The position numbers were made by a program, and so were the translations under genes. A stretch of DNA of 64,000 bases, taken from the NCBI GenBank assembly GCA_017619535.1, contig JAFZSD010000030.1, positions 1 through 64,000 of the forward strand, given 5' to 3'. Each line of letters opens with the position of its first letter. Within the stretch, counting starts at the first letter, position 1. Below the pieces are notes generated by a model, which worked only from the letters and a program-made list of their open reading frames with translations, did not search any database and had not been told where the DNA came from. Positions 6,298 to 15,930 of this stretch are shown one piece after another. The DNA comes from Oscillospiraceae bacterium. GTDB lineage: Bacteria; Bacillota; Clostridia; Oscillospirales; Oscillospiraceae.

Positions 6298-9200
6298 ATG
6301 GGCATATATTCCGCAGGTATCGACATCGGTTCCACGACCGTAAAACTTGTCGTACTGGATGAGGATAAAAATATAATATACGGAAACTACAGAAGGCATC
6401 TTTCACACACCCAGGTCTCTCTTGCAGAACTTCTTGAAGCGGCCGACACTGCAATAAAGCACGTCCCCGTACGTGTAAAACTGACTGGATCAGGTTCCAT
6501 CAATCTCGCCAGATCACTGGGCGTCGGGTTCGTACAGGAGGTCGTTGCAGTAGCTGCAGCGCTGCAGCGTACTGCTCCTCAGACCGACGTCGCCATCGAA
6601 CTGGGCGGCGAGGACGCGAAGATAATCTATTTCACCGGAGGCCTTGAAGAGCGCATGAACGGAGTCTGCGCCGGCGGTACCGGTTCGTTCATCGATCAGA
6701 TGGCGTCTCTTCTGCAGACCGACGCCGCCGGTCTCAACGAGGCCGCCTCCGAAGCATCAGAGATATACCCGATAGCCGCCAGATGCGGAGTTTTCGCAAA
6801 GAGCGACATACAGCCCCTTATAAACGAAGGCGCCAGGAGATCCGACCTGGCTGCGTCTATCTTCCGCGCCGTAGTGAATCAGACGATATCCGGACTTGCC
6901 TGCGGAAAACCGATCCGAGGCTGTGTGGCGTTTCTGGGCGGTCCTCTGCACTTTCTTCCTGAGCTTAAGAAATCATTTATCGAAACGCTGCGCCTCTCTC
7001 CCGAGAATATCGTCGATCCCGAGAACTCTCATCTGTTCGCCGCTATGGGAGCCGCACTCGAGGCTGACGGAGAAACGGAGGTCTCGCTTGGCGAGATAAG
7101 CAAAAAGCTCCGGGCAGGAGTAAAGATGGAATTCGAGATAAAACGTCTCCCTCCTCTGTTTTCATCAGAAGCAGATTATTCCGAATTCGTGGAACGTCAC
7201 AGTAGAGCCAGAGTAAACAGGGCCGATCTCTCCGCCTATTCGGGAGACTGTTTCCTCGGTATAGACGCCGGTTCCACCACCACCAAGCTCGCGGTCATAA
7301 ACACGGACGGCGAACTGCTATACTCTTATTATGACAATAACCACGGCGACCCAATAAAGACAGCGATCAGCGCCGTATCACAGCTCAGGGAGATCCTACC
7401 CCCTTCTGCCCGTATAGCTCGTTCCTGTTCGACCGGTTACGGCGAGGCTCTTTTGAAATCAGCCTTCAGTCTCGACGAGGGCGAAGTCGAGACTATCGCC
7501 CACTGTACCGCCGCCTCTTTCTTCGATCCGGAGGTCGACTGCGTTCTCGATATAGGCGGTCAGGACATGAAATGCATAAAGCTCAAGAACAGGATCGTCG
7601 ACGCCGTTATGCTGAACGAAGCCTGTTCCTCCGGATGCGGATCTTTCATCGAGAACTTCGCTTCTTCCCTCGGTTACAGCGCTCCCGAGTTCTCAAGGCT
7701 GGCGCTCTTTGCAAAAAACCCTGTCGACCTCGGAACGCGATGCACCGTTTTCATGAATTCCAGCATCAAACAGGCACAGAAAGAAGGAGCCTCGGTCGAA
7801 GACATATCGGCCGGTCTTGCATGTTCTGTCATAAAGAACGCTCTGTTCAAAGTCATCAAACTGACTGACGCCAGAGAGCTCGGAAACCATGTCGTCGTAC
7901 AGGGCGGCACATTCTGCAGTCATGCTGTCCTGAGAGCCTTTGAGCAGATCTCAGGAGCGGATGCGGTATGTCCGGACATATCCGGTCTGATGGGCGCATT
8001 CGGGGCCGCTCTCATTGCCCGAAACTCATATGAGGGCCAGGAAACGGTCATGATGCCGCTGGACGAGATATGCTCTCTCAGTTACACCTCGACGACGATA
8101 CGCTGCGGCCGCTGCCAGAACAACTGCCTGCTTACGGTCAACAGATTCCCCGGCGGCAGACGCCACATATCCGGGAACCGATGCGAAAAAGGCCTCGGCA
8201 GCGAGAGCGCCGGCGAAAAAGCGCCCAACCTTTATGACTATAAGTTCTCAAGGATATTCGGATATGATCCCCTGAGTGAGGATGAAGCGCCCCGCGGCGT
8301 TTTGGGAATACCGCGCGTACTCAATATCTATGAGAACTATCCCTACTGGGCAACCTTCTTCCGCGAGCTGGGCTTTTCGGTCGTTCTCTCACCCCCGTCG
8401 GGCAGGAGCATATATGAGCTCGGAATGGAATCGATCCCTTCCGAGTCGGAGTGTTATCCGGCCAAGCTGGCTCACGGACATATCCAGTGGCTAATAGACA
8501 GCGGCGTCAAAACGATCTTCTATCCCAGCGTCTACTATGAGTTCCGCGAAACTCCCGGCGCTCAGAATACATACAACTGCCCCATAGTAGTCGGTTATCC
8601 TGAAAACCTGAAAAACAACGTCGAATCCATTACTGACGGCGCAGTCAGGTTCATACACCCTTTCATTGCGTTCAGCAGTGAGAAGACTGCCGAAAAACGG
8701 CTCGTTGAGCTCTGTGCGGAGGAATGGAACATCCCTGCGTCAGAGACCCGCGCCGCCGCCCGGATGGCGTGGATCGAACAGAGAAAAGCAAAAGACGATA
8801 TACGCGCGGAAGGCCGGCGCGTGCTCGGCTGGATGGAAGAGAACGGCAGGAAAGGCATTGTGCTTGCCGGGCGTCCGTATCACGTCGACCCGGAGATCAA
8901 TCACGGCATTCCCGATATGATATCGTCATACGGACTTGCTGTCCTCAGCGAGGACAGTCTGCCCGTCGGTTTCATACCTCAGCGGCCTCTGCGTGTCAAC
9001 GATCAGTGGGTCTTCCATTCGCGTCTCTATACAGCGGCGGAGTTCGTCACCGGACGCGGCGATCTTGAACTCGTACAGCTGAATTCATTCGGATGCGGTC
9101 TTGACGCGATAACCACGGATCAGGCGTGCGAGATACTGGAGAAACGCGGACGGGCGTATACCGTTCTCAAGATAGACGAGGTGAACAATCTCGGCGCCGC

Positions 9201-10551
9201 GCGGATACGTATACGCAGTCTCCTCGCCGCTTCAAGGCTCCGCGGTGAAAACCCCGTTTCAGACAGAGAAACGTCTCTTGTTTTCGACCGGAGCAGATTC
9301 ACCGGTGAGATGAAAGATCAGGGCTATACGATCATAGCTCCTCAGATGAGTCCGATCCATTTCGATATTCTCGAACCTGTATTCAGAAAATACGGCTACA
9401 ACATCGTAGTCCTCGACAACGACAACAGGCATGCGATCGATACAGGTCTAAGATATGTCAACAACGACGCTTGTTTCCCGTCGATCACAACGATAGGACA
9501 GATCATGGATGCCGTTCTGTCAGGTGAATACGACACTGACAGGCTCGCCATAATAATGTCCCAGACCGGCGGTTGCTGCCGCGCAAGCAACTATATAGGG
9601 TTTATCAGAAGAGCGCTGGTAAAAGCCGGGCTGTCCCACATACCCGTCATCTCGCTCAACGTTAACGGCATGGAGAAAAACCCCGGATTCAGTCTGTCTC
9701 CGGGTCTCCTGATGACCGCACTGCGCAGCATCGTATACGGCGACCTGATCATGCGCTGCCTCTACAGAGTCCGGCCATATGAAGTCGAACCAGGATCTGC
9801 TGACGTCCTCAGAAAAAAGTGGACACGGATATGCGTAGATTCACTCGTGTCCGGCGGTTCAACATACGCAGAGAACTGCAGGGGCATCGTCGAGGATTTC
9901 GACAATCTTCCGATCCATGAGGACATGAGGAAACCGCGAGTCGGCGTCGTCGGCGAGATACTGGTCAAGTATCTTCCTCTTGCGAACAACCATCTTGTGG
10001 ACCTCATCGAAAAAGAAGGCGGAGAGGCCGCAGTACCCGATCTGATGGACTATATTAATTCTTGTATCTATGAAAAGCGATACCGCTACAGATATCTGGG
10101 CGCCGGGCTGACCTCCGAGGTGATCCCCCGGATCGCGGTCCCTGCCGTAAGAAAACTGCGGTCTCCGGCACTGAAGGCTCTGGAAAGGAGTCGCCGGTTT
10201 GAAGCGCCCATGCCCATCGAGAGGGTCGCAGAGCTGGCTGAGCCGTTTCTCTCGATTTGCAACCAGTACGGCGAGGGCTGGTTCCTCGCGGGAGAGATGG
10301 CTGAGCTTCTGAATTCCGGAGTCCCGAATATCGTATGTGCCCAGCCCTTTGCCTGTCTTCCAAATCACATCGTCGGAAAAGGTGTAATAAAGATGCTCAG
10401 GAAACACTATGCCGACGCGAACATCGTAGCTGTGGACTACGATCCGGGAGCAAGCGAAGTAAACCAGCTCAACCGTATCATGCTCATGCTCTCAGCCGCC
10501 AAAAAGAAGCTTCTGATTGAAGAGGGCGCAGAACAGACCGCTGACCGGTAA
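6298..10551 (+). CDS. giant acyl-CoA dehydratase activase-type protein (two BadF/BadG ATPase domains + DUF2229 + HgdB-like region)
   Basis: A 1417-residue cytoplasmic protein. Two ASKHA ATPase domains come first (GIDIGSTTVKL near 8, GIDAGSTTTKL near 322). Each carries the Cys pair that bridges a [4Fe-4S] cluster in activases: C124 and C163 in domain 1, C443/C447 and C482 in domain 2. A Cys cluster CGRCQNNC begins at 603. Then comes a DUF2229-type region with PSESECYPAKLAHGH, and a C-terminal half resembling 2-hydroxyacyl-CoA dehydratase subunits (QTGGCCRASNY, SLNVNGMEKNPGFSL). Such proteins use ATP to drive electrons at very low potential; relatives act as reductases of double-cubane-cluster proteins. 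The start at 6298 follows CGGAGG. No dehydratase genes are nearby, so the electron acceptor is unknown. A terminator follows. Confidence 0.85.
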   Translation: MGIYSAGIDIGSTTVKLVVLDEDKNIIYGNYRRHLSHTQVSLAELLEAADTAIKHVPVRVKLTGSGSINLARSLGVGFVQEVVAVAAALQRTAPQTDVAIELGGEDAKIIYFTGGLEERMNGVCAGGTGSFIDQMASLLQTDAAGLNEAASEASEIYPIAARCGVFAKSDIQPLINEGARRSDLAASIFRAVVNQTISGLACGKPIRGCVAFLGGPLHFLPELKKSFIETLRLSPENIVDPENSHLFAAMGAALEADGETEVSLGEISKKLRAGVKMEFEIKRLPPLFSSEADYSEFVERHSRARVNRADLSAYSGDCFLGIDAGSTTTKLAVINTDGELLYSYYDNNHGDPIKTAISAVSQLREILPPSARIARSCSTGYGEALLKSAFSLDEGEVETIAHCTAASFFDPEVDCVLDIGGQDMKCIKLKNRIVDAVMLNEACSSGCGSFIENFASSLGYSAPEFSRLALFAKNPVDLGTRCTVFMNSSIKQAQKEGASVEDISAGLACSVIKNALFKVIKLTDARELGNHVVVQGGTFCSHAVLRAFEQISGADAVCPDISGLMGAFGAALIARNSYEGQETVMMPLDEICSLSYTSTTIRCGRCQNNCLLTVNRFPGGRRHISGNRCEKGLGSESAGEKAPNLYDYKFSRIFGYDPLSEDEAPRGVLGIPRVLNIYENYPYWATFFRELGFSVVLSPPSGRSIYELGMESIPSESECYPAKLAHGHIQWLIDSGVKTIFYPSVYYEFRETPGAQNTYNCPIVVGYPENLKNNVESITDGAVRFIHPFIAFSSEKTAEKRLVELCAEEWNIPASETRAAARMAWIEQRKAKDDIRAEGRRVLGWMEENGRKGIVLAGRPYHVDPEINHGIPDMISSYGLAVLSEDSLPVGFIPQRPLRVNDQWVFHSRLYTAAEFVTGRGDLELVQLNSFGCGLDAITTDQACEILEKRGRAYTVLKIDEVNNLGAARIRIRSLLAASRLRGENPVSDRETSLVFDRSRFTGEMKDQGYTIIAPQMSPIHFDILEPVFRKYGYNIVVLDNDNRHAIDTGLRYVNNDACFPSITTIGQIMDAVLSGEYDTDRLAIIMSQTGGCCRASNYIGFIRRALVKAGLSHIPVISLNVNGMEKNPGFSLSPGLLMTALRSIVYGDLIMRCLYRVRPYEVEPGSADVLRKKWTRICVDSLVSGGSTYAENCRGIVEDFDNLPIHEDMRKPRVGVVGEILVKYLPLANNHLVDLIEKEGGEAAVPDLMDYINSCIYEKRYRYRYLGAGLTSEVIPRIAVPAVRKLRSPALKALERSRRFEAPMPIERVAELAEPFLSICNQYGEGWFLAGEMAELLNSGVPNIVCAQPFACLPNHIVGKGVIKMLRKHYADANIVAVDYDPGASEVNQLNRIMLMLSAAKKKLLIEEGAEQTADR

Positions 10552-10568
10552 CATCCTGGCAAAAAATT

Positions 10569-10601
10569 ACCGCCCTGTATGTTTGTTACATACAGGGCGG
10601 T
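10569..10601. terminator. bidirectional terminator between the activase gene and yegP-like gene
   Basis: A perfect 14-bp stem (10569-10582 with 10588-10601) with a 5-base loop, an A-rich left flank and a TTAAGTATTT right flank. It lies between two converging genes and can serve both. Confidence 0.85.
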
Positions 10602-10626
10602 TAAGTATTTCCGTTTTACTTGTCGG

Positions 10627-10998
10627 TTACTCCTGGATGACTATCTTGGAGTCAGCGGCATTCTTCTTTACAGACTCGATGCCGTTGGTGCAGCCTGCCA
10701 TCGCCTTATAGCCTTCGCTGACGGCAATGATCTGGCCGTTCGTGGCCTTCAGGCGGAAGCGGTACTCGCCGGCCTTGTCGAGATAGATCTCGAACTTCGG
10801 ATGCTTCTCAACGGCGTAACCTTCCTTTGTCTGATCCTCTACGGCAGCTATAGGCGCATTCTTCTGAACGCTGGCAATACCGTTCTTGCAGGAAGCAGCG
10901 GAGGAATAGACCTCCGATGTAGCAATGACTTCGCCGTTGCCGGCCTTAAGATCGAACTTTATGCCGGTCTTGGTCTTCTTGATAAGAAACGTTCCCAT
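10627..10998 (-). CDS. YegP family protein (two DUF1508 repeats)
   Basis: A 123-residue protein made of two tandem copies of the DUF1508/YegP fold. Repeat 1 (about 3-50) reads FLIKKTKTGIKFDLKAGNGE..IATSEVY and repeat 2 (about 65-115) reads YRFRLKATNGQIIAVSEGY. Each ends in the SCKNGIASVQKNA / GCTNGIESVKKNA signature. YegP-type proteins are small and abundant, and their function is unknown. The start at 10998 follows AGGAGG; the upstream frame extension has no ribosome binding site. It has its own promoter at 11065-11093 and shares a terminator with the activase gene. Confidence 0.9.
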   Translation of the reverse strand: MGTFLIKKTKTGIKFDLKAGNGEVIATSEVYSSAASCKNGIASVQKNAPIAAVEDQTKEGYAVEKHPKFEIYLDKAGEYRFRLKATNGQIIAVSEGYKAMAGCTNGIESVKKNAADSKIVIQE

Positions 10999-11064
10999 GT
11001 CTTTTCCTCCTGTAAATATAAAGAATTGCTTCATGCTGTTTCGAAACTACTTTAACATATAACA

Positions 11065-11093
11065 AATATATATCCTAAGTCTGCCGATTTCAA
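11065..11093 (-). promoter_or_regulatory. sigma-A promoter for the yegP-like gene
   Basis: TTGAAA (11088-11093) and TATATT (11065-11070) on the minus strand are 17 bases apart, about 65 bases upstream of the start codon, in AT-rich DNA. Confidence 0.65.
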
Positions 11094-11124
11094 GTAGTAA
11101 TGTCGATTTACAGTTACTAATACG

Positions 11125-12438
11125 TCATTTTTTGGACATAGGATCATGATTTTTGCTCATCAGAGTCCGAAGCAGTCTTATGAGAGGCAGCAGATACAGA
11201 TAGAATGCCGCCGTCACAGCGCCGGCCGGCGCTCCCACTACTGAAAGCGGAACGGCAGACGCTATGGACCAGGGCACCAGCGGAGACATGACTACGGCCG
11301 TGTCCTCTATGTCAAGAGCGAGTTCGGGCTTGTTTCTGTAGTTGTCCGAACACAGCTGTTTCGTCATTATTATCGCAAGCGTCTGATTGCTGCTTATGAT
11401 CGCAGCGAGAACTGCAGCTGCAAACGTCGCCGCGAAACTGGACGCTCTTCCGGCTATTGCCGCGGTCCTGGCTTTCAGCCCGTCGATCATACCGGTTCCG
11501 TCGAATATGCCGGAATATGACGCGGAGATAAGCACGATGAGCGAGACCGTTACCATGGACACGAGTCCTCCGCCGTCAAGAATGGCGGCAAGCTCCCGGG
11601 TCGGAGCATGGTAGCCTGTTATCATAAAAGAGACCATATCTCTTATCGACACGTCCTGGATAACTATGCTGAGCGCTGCCGAAACAACGATACTGGTAAG
11701 CATGACCCACCTGATGTTTATCCTGCAAAGCGACATTATGATTATGAGAGCCGCAGGCACCAGCAGAATCCAGTGCATCGTAAAACCGCTCCGGAGTATT
11801 TCAAGCGCCTCTGTGGAAAACTGTGCGTTTTTGTAGCTCATGCCGATCGCCGCGTAAAGAGCGCATGAGATCAAAAACGGCAAAACGGCGCTTCTGAGCA
11901 TGTTCCTTATATTATCATATATATCAGTTCCGGTCAGTTCGCATACGAGGTGGGCGCTGGTCGACATGGGCGAGCAGCGGTCTCCGAAGAAAGCGCCGGC
12001 CAGTATGGCGCCGCCCAGCAGCGTCGGACTGATCCCGGCGGTGCGTCCGATGGCCATGCATATCGTACCGACGGTAGCGGCTGTACCGAACGACGTTCCT
12101 ATAAGAAGCGAGACGAGACAGTTTATAAGGAAGACCGCGGGGAGCAGAAATGCAGGTCTGACTATCCCTGCGGCGCTGCAAATAATCATCGGGATAGTAC
12201 CTGAAGATCTCCATGTAGCGGTCAGAACTCCTATGAGCAGGAAGACGACCAGGATGTTCTTCACGGTATCCATGCCTTTGAGCGACATGCGGAGCATATC
12301 CCGTACGCTGTGCTTTTTTATAAGGCCGTATGCAAAGAACAGGATATAACCTGCTATCATCGCATAGAGCACCGATATGTCCGCCGCAACGCAAGCAATC
12401 AGCGCAGCCGCAAAAATGATTAATACTGCCGCTTCCAT
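11125..12438 (-). CDS. Na+/H+ antiporter NhaC-family carrier
   Basis: A 437-residue membrane protein of the NhaC family with about eleven hydrophobic segments. Family signatures include LLIGTSFGTAATVGTICM near 110-127 and GDRCSPMSTSAHLVCELTGTD near 152-170, the latter with the conserved acidic residue and CSP motif. A second half-repeat runs from SSNQTLAIIMT. NhaC-type proteins exchange Na+ for H+ or carry organic ions, and several clostridial members are amino acid carriers, so the substrate is open. A GGGGG ribosome binding site precedes the ATG. No riboswitch is visible upstream, unlike the second NhaC-type gene at 16172. It is a single gene, divergent from the esterase. Confidence 0.85.
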   Translation of the reverse strand: MEAAVLIIFAAALIACVAADISVLYAMIAGYILFFAYGLIKKHSVRDMLRMSLKGMDTVKNILVVFLLIGVLTATWRSSGTIPMIICSAAGIVRPAFLLPAVFLINCLVSLLIGTSFGTAATVGTICMAIGRTAGISPTLLGGAILAGAFFGDRCSPMSTSAHLVCELTGTDIYDNIRNMLRSAVLPFLISCALYAAIGMSYKNAQFSTEALEILRSGFTMHWILLVPAALIIIMSLCRINIRWVMLTSIVVSAALSIVIQDVSIRDMVSFMITGYHAPTRELAAILDGGGLVSMVTVSLIVLISASYSGIFDGTGMIDGLKARTAAIAGRASSFAATFAAAVLAAIISSNQTLAIIMTKQLCSDNYRNKPELALDIEDTAVVMSPLVPWSIASAVPLSVVGAPAGAVTAAFYLYLLPLIRLLRTLMSKNHDPMSKK

Positions 12439-12728
12439 AATTTGCCCCCGGAAAGTTTTCAGTCGATTTTACCACCGCACCAAAGACTTGTCCATAATTA
12501 CTTTACTCTATTAAGTTTTAACTCTGTCATTTCCGGATCTAAAGATGAAACAAAATGAAATCGAGATTCAGGTATGCCGGAGTAAAAATAGCAAAAAACG
12601 AACTCGTTTACCCTTGAAAATCTGTAGAGCATTATGTTAAAAATGATGATATAATCTCATTCGTAGAGATCCACAAAAAACAATTCGGATCTGAATATCC
12701 GCATATACATAAGAAATGAGGCTGAACG
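12439..12728. promoter_or_regulatory. divergent intergenic region with an extended -10 promoter
   Basis: This AT-rich 290-base gap separates the NhaC-type gene (minus) from the esterase (plus). TGATATAAT at 12647-12655 is an extended -10 element about 65 bases upstream of the esterase ribosome binding site. I find no clear minus-strand promoter and no riboswitch. Confidence 0.45.
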
Positions 12729-13622
12729 ATGAACCGCGCCGAACAGATGCTTCATGAAACAATACAGAAAGGCCGACTGCTCGATACTTCAGGGATGAAG
12801 CGCAAATACATGGACGTGCCCTACGGCAGCGACTGCATGCAGGCTCTTAACATCTATCTGCCGAATGAAGGAGAAGGTCCCTTCCCCACCATAATTTACG
12901 TACACGGCGGAGCCTGGTCCGTCGGCGACAAGTCGGACTCTCAGATCAACACGTTCATTCCCGGTCTTGACCGCGGATACGCTGTCGTCAGCGTCGGTTA
13001 CCGTCTTCTCCCGGACGTTCATTATCCGGAGAACCTGTTTGACGTCAAGGCTGCTCTGCGCTGGTGTGCTGAACACGGCAGCGAGTATTCCCTCGATAAC
13101 GACCGCGTAGCGTGCACCGGCGCTTCTGCAGGAGCTCAGCTCATGCTCATGGCAGTTTTCACACAGGGCGTCCCCGCTTTTGAAGGAGCCCCTTTAGGCC
13201 CGACCTGCAATATACGTGCTGTCGTAGATCAGTTCGCGCCCACGGATTTCCGAAACATGAGACGTGACTATGACGAGTCCGGATACGACCGAGCAGACAA
13301 ACTGAAGCCCGGAGCTCCGGGACCTGCCAACGCTCTCATGGGGTTCAACGTGGATGATTCTCTTCGCATGTTTGCATTCGCGAGCCCCATCTACAGCGTA
13401 CACAAGGATATCCCTCCCGTACTCATCCTCCACGGCCAGTACGACTCTAAAGTCCCTTATCAGCAGTCCGTACGTCTTGCTGAAAGGATCCGCGAGATAG
13501 CAGGTCCTGACAAAGTAAAGCTCGTGATCAGTCCGGACACCGAACACGCGGACACGAAATACGACGCCGAACCATATACTAGCATAATATTCGATTTCCT
13601 CGACCCTCTTGTAAAAGGCTGA
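12729..13622 (+). CDS. alpha/beta hydrolase (HSL-type esterase/lipase)
   Basis: A 297-residue alpha/beta hydrolase of the hormone-sensitive-lipase type, hydrolysing carboxylic esters. The oxyanion-hole motif is H59-G-G-A-W63. The nucleophile elbow is G131-A-S133-A-G135. The likely acid is Asp in HGQYDSKVP (about 240), and the His is in SPDTEHADT near the C terminus. No signal peptide is seen, so it is cytoplasmic. A GAGGCTGA ribosome binding site precedes the ATG. It is a single gene with its own terminator. The natural ester is unknown. Confidence 0.88.
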   Translation: MNRAEQMLHETIQKGRLLDTSGMKRKYMDVPYGSDCMQALNIYLPNEGEGPFPTIIYVHGGAWSVGDKSDSQINTFIPGLDRGYAVVSVGYRLLPDVHYPENLFDVKAALRWCAEHGSEYSLDNDRVACTGASAGAQLMLMAVFTQGVPAFEGAPLGPTCNIRAVVDQFAPTDFRNMRRDYDESGYDRADKLKPGAPGPANALMGFNVDDSLRMFAFASPIYSVHKDIPPVLILHGQYDSKVPYQQSVRLAERIREIAGPDKVKLVISPDTEHADTKYDAEPYTSIIFDFLDPLVKG

Positions 13623-13639
13623 TAATAGATGGTTATAAC

Positions 13640-13676
13640 AGCGGCGGCTGCTTTGTAGGCAGCCGCCGCTTAAATA
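13640..13676. terminator. hairpin terminator between the esterase gene and recG
   Basis: A perfect 12-bp GC-rich stem (13640-13651 with 13659-13670) with a 7-base loop lies between converging genes. The flanks are A/T-rich (TAAATAT to the right, TTATAACC read on the minus strand) but contain no long U run. Confidence 0.7.
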
Positions 13677-13682
13677 TCTGTA

Positions 13683-15761
13683 TCAGTTGAGCCGTGACGC
13701 AAGGCCGCTGAACATTCTTTCCACATGTTGGCTCAGTTTGGAATTCTCGGGATCGGTGAGTTCCGGATCTTCTTCAAGGACCCTCTTTGCCGCTTCCTGC
13801 GCCTGTTTTAGAACGTCCATATCTCCGGCTATGTCGGCTATGTGCATTTCGGGCAGTCCGTGCTGCCGTGAACCGAAGAAATCTCCGGGACCGCGAAGGC
13901 GGAGATCCTCTTCGGCGATCTTGAACCCGTCGTTTGTCTCGCACATGACTTTGAGCCTCTCCTTTGCGGTATCGCCTCCGCTGCCCTCGAACAGCACACA
14001 GTATGATTTGTGTTTTCCCCTGCCGACACGGCCCCGGAGCTGATGAAGCTGAGAAAGGCCGAAACGGTCTGCGTTCTCAACTACCATAAGCGCTGCGTTC
14101 GGAACGTCGACGCCTACTTCAATGACCGTAGTCGCCACAAGTATGTCCGATTCTCCCGCAGCAAACGCCTTCATCGTCTCATCCTTGGCCAACGGTTTCA
14201 TTTTACCGTGGATTATTGCCACGCGCAGATCCGGGAAGACTTCATCACGCAGCTTCTTAGCATATTCCTCGGCAGCTTTGAGATTTTCCGGCGCATCGGG
14301 CGCCTGTTCGGTGTCCGCTTCCCCGACCATCGGACAGACGATATACACCTGACGTCCCTCGGCCACAAGCTTCCTGATGAAATTGTTTATGCGTTCACGC
14401 ATATCCTCGCCGACGGCGAAAGTGTCAACCTTCTGCCTTCCGGGGGGCAGTTCGTCAATGATCGAAACGTCCAGATCACCGTATATAATAAGCGCAAGCG
14501 TTCTCGGTATCGGTGTCGCCGACATAACGAGGACGTGAGGACGGTCGCCTTTTTTGGTCAGCTCCGAACGCTGGTCCACGCCAAAACGGTGCTGTTCGTC
14601 GGTGATGACGAGAGCGAGATCCGAGAACTCCACATCTTCAGATATGAGAGCGTGCGTCCCTATGACCAGATCGGTCTCACCGGACGAGAGACGGGCGCGG
14701 GCTTCTCTTTTCTGCTTCGCCGTCATGCTTCCCTTGAGTATATCCACGTTCATGCCGAGAGCACCGAGCATGGATGTGAGAGACCTCAGATGCTGGTCAG
14801 CAAGGATCTCCGTGGGAGCCATGAAAGCGGACTGTCTTCCTGCCCTCCACGCAGCGTAGCAGCAGGCGGCCGCGACCACCGTCTTGCCGGAGCCGACATC
14901 GCCCTGCAGCAGCCGGCTCATCGGTCTTTCGCCTTTGGTCATATCAGACACTGCTTCGTCCACAGCGCGTCTCTGGGCTCCTGTGAGCTCGAAAGGAAGC
15001 GATCTGAAGAACGGTCCCATATCGCATTCCGGCAGCATGATGCCGCTCTGTTCCATTCTTCTGCCGCGCATCAGCCTCATCGCCGCCGAGAGTGCGAACA
15101 GTTCCTCGAAAACTAGCCTGCGTCTGGCTATCTCCAGGGATCCCGTATCCTTCGGAAAATGCACGTTCTCATAGGCGAAGCCCGCCGAGCAGAGGTTGCT
15201 CTCCTCTCTGACCCTGGCCGGAAGGATATCCGGATACTGCTCTCTGCAGGCGTCAAGGCCGCTGCGGACTGCTTTGGCGACGAAATTCTGCGTGAGGCCG
15301 GACGTCAGGCGATATATCGGCATGATGCGTCCAGTCGTTCTTCCTGAATCCTGTTCCCGCTCCATTACCGGGTTTACCATCTCCGGGCGCCCTATCCTGC
15401 CGCCGACACGGCCGTAGAACACATACGTCTCTCCTATATGAATGGAATCACGTTTGTACGGCTGATTGAAGAAGGTCACGTCCAGCGAATCCGCCCCGTC
15501 GACCGCTTTGAACTTCAGCAGGTCCATTCCCTTGCGAATGTGGGATAGTCTGGGCTGCGTTGCCACTACTGCGCATACGCACGCGTTTTCACCGACGATC
15601 AGGCTCCCGATATCTTTAAAGACTGTCCGGTCTTCATATGTGCGCGGGAAATACGAGACAAGGTCGCGGAGCGTCCTGACGCCGAGCTTCTCAAAAGACT
15701 TTGCCCGCGCTTCACCTACGCCTTTTATATATCGAACGTTCAGGCTGTCAAGTTCGTCCAT
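13683..15761 (-). CDS. recG: ATP-dependent DNA helicase RecG
   Basis: A 692-residue superfamily 2 helicase that reverses stalled replication forks and branch-migrates Holliday junctions. The N-terminal wedge/OB domain includes KGVGEARAKSFEKLGV near residue 14. The helicase core shows Walker A GDVGSGKTVVAA near 290, DEQHRFGVDQR in place of the DEAD box, SATPIPRTLAL, and motif VI LHQLRGRVGRG. The C-terminal part matches the RecG tail (LRLRGPGDFFGSRQHGLPE). Length is normal for the family. It is transcribed from its own promoter (15795-15823). Confidence 0.97.
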   Translation of the reverse strand: MDELDSLNVRYIKGVGEARAKSFEKLGVRTLRDLVSYFPRTYEDRTVFKDIGSLIVGENACVCAVVATQPRLSHIRKGMDLLKFKAVDGADSLDVTFFNQPYKRDSIHIGETYVFYGRVGGRIGRPEMVNPVMEREQDSGRTTGRIMPIYRLTSGLTQNFVAKAVRSGLDACREQYPDILPARVREESNLCSAGFAYENVHFPKDTGSLEIARRRLVFEELFALSAAMRLMRGRRMEQSGIMLPECDMGPFFRSLPFELTGAQRRAVDEAVSDMTKGERPMSRLLQGDVGSGKTVVAAACCYAAWRAGRQSAFMAPTEILADQHLRSLTSMLGALGMNVDILKGSMTAKQKREARARLSSGETDLVIGTHALISEDVEFSDLALVITDEQHRFGVDQRSELTKKGDRPHVLVMSATPIPRTLALIIYGDLDVSIIDELPPGRQKVDTFAVGEDMRERINNFIRKLVAEGRQVYIVCPMVGEADTEQAPDAPENLKAAEEYAKKLRDEVFPDLRVAIIHGKMKPLAKDETMKAFAAGESDILVATTVIEVGVDVPNAALMVVENADRFGLSQLHQLRGRVGRGKHKSYCVLFEGSGGDTAKERLKVMCETNDGFKIAEEDLRLRGPGDFFGSRQHGLPEMHIADIAGDMDVLKQAQEAAKRVLEEDPELTDPENSKLSQHVERMFSGLASRLN

Positions 15762-15794
15762 GCGCTCATCTCCTTTTCCCTAATCTCAATTTGG

Positions 15795-15823
15795 ATGATA
15801 CCACAGTAGCGGTCTCATTTCAA
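15795..15823 (-). promoter_or_regulatory. sigma-A promoter for recG
   Basis: TTGAAA (15818-15823) and TATCAT (15795-15800) on the minus strand are 17 bases apart and end about 35 bases before the recG ATG. Confidence 0.65.
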
Positions 15824-15859
15824 TCAGCGCACGCCGCTTCGGGGCCTGCGTCTGACTTA

Positions 15860-15888
15860 TTGACACATTTGCGTTATTGTGCTAAAGT
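15860..15888 (+). promoter_or_regulatory. sigma-A promoter for the lysine-riboswitch transcript
   Basis: TTGACA (15860-15865) and TAAAGT (15883-15888) are separated by 17 bases. The start point would fall about 35 bases before the riboswitch P1 stem. Confidence 0.7.
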
Positions 15889-15930
15889 GTCATTAATTAA
15901 ATATCGTGGTTTTCGTTCATCGAAGAACAT

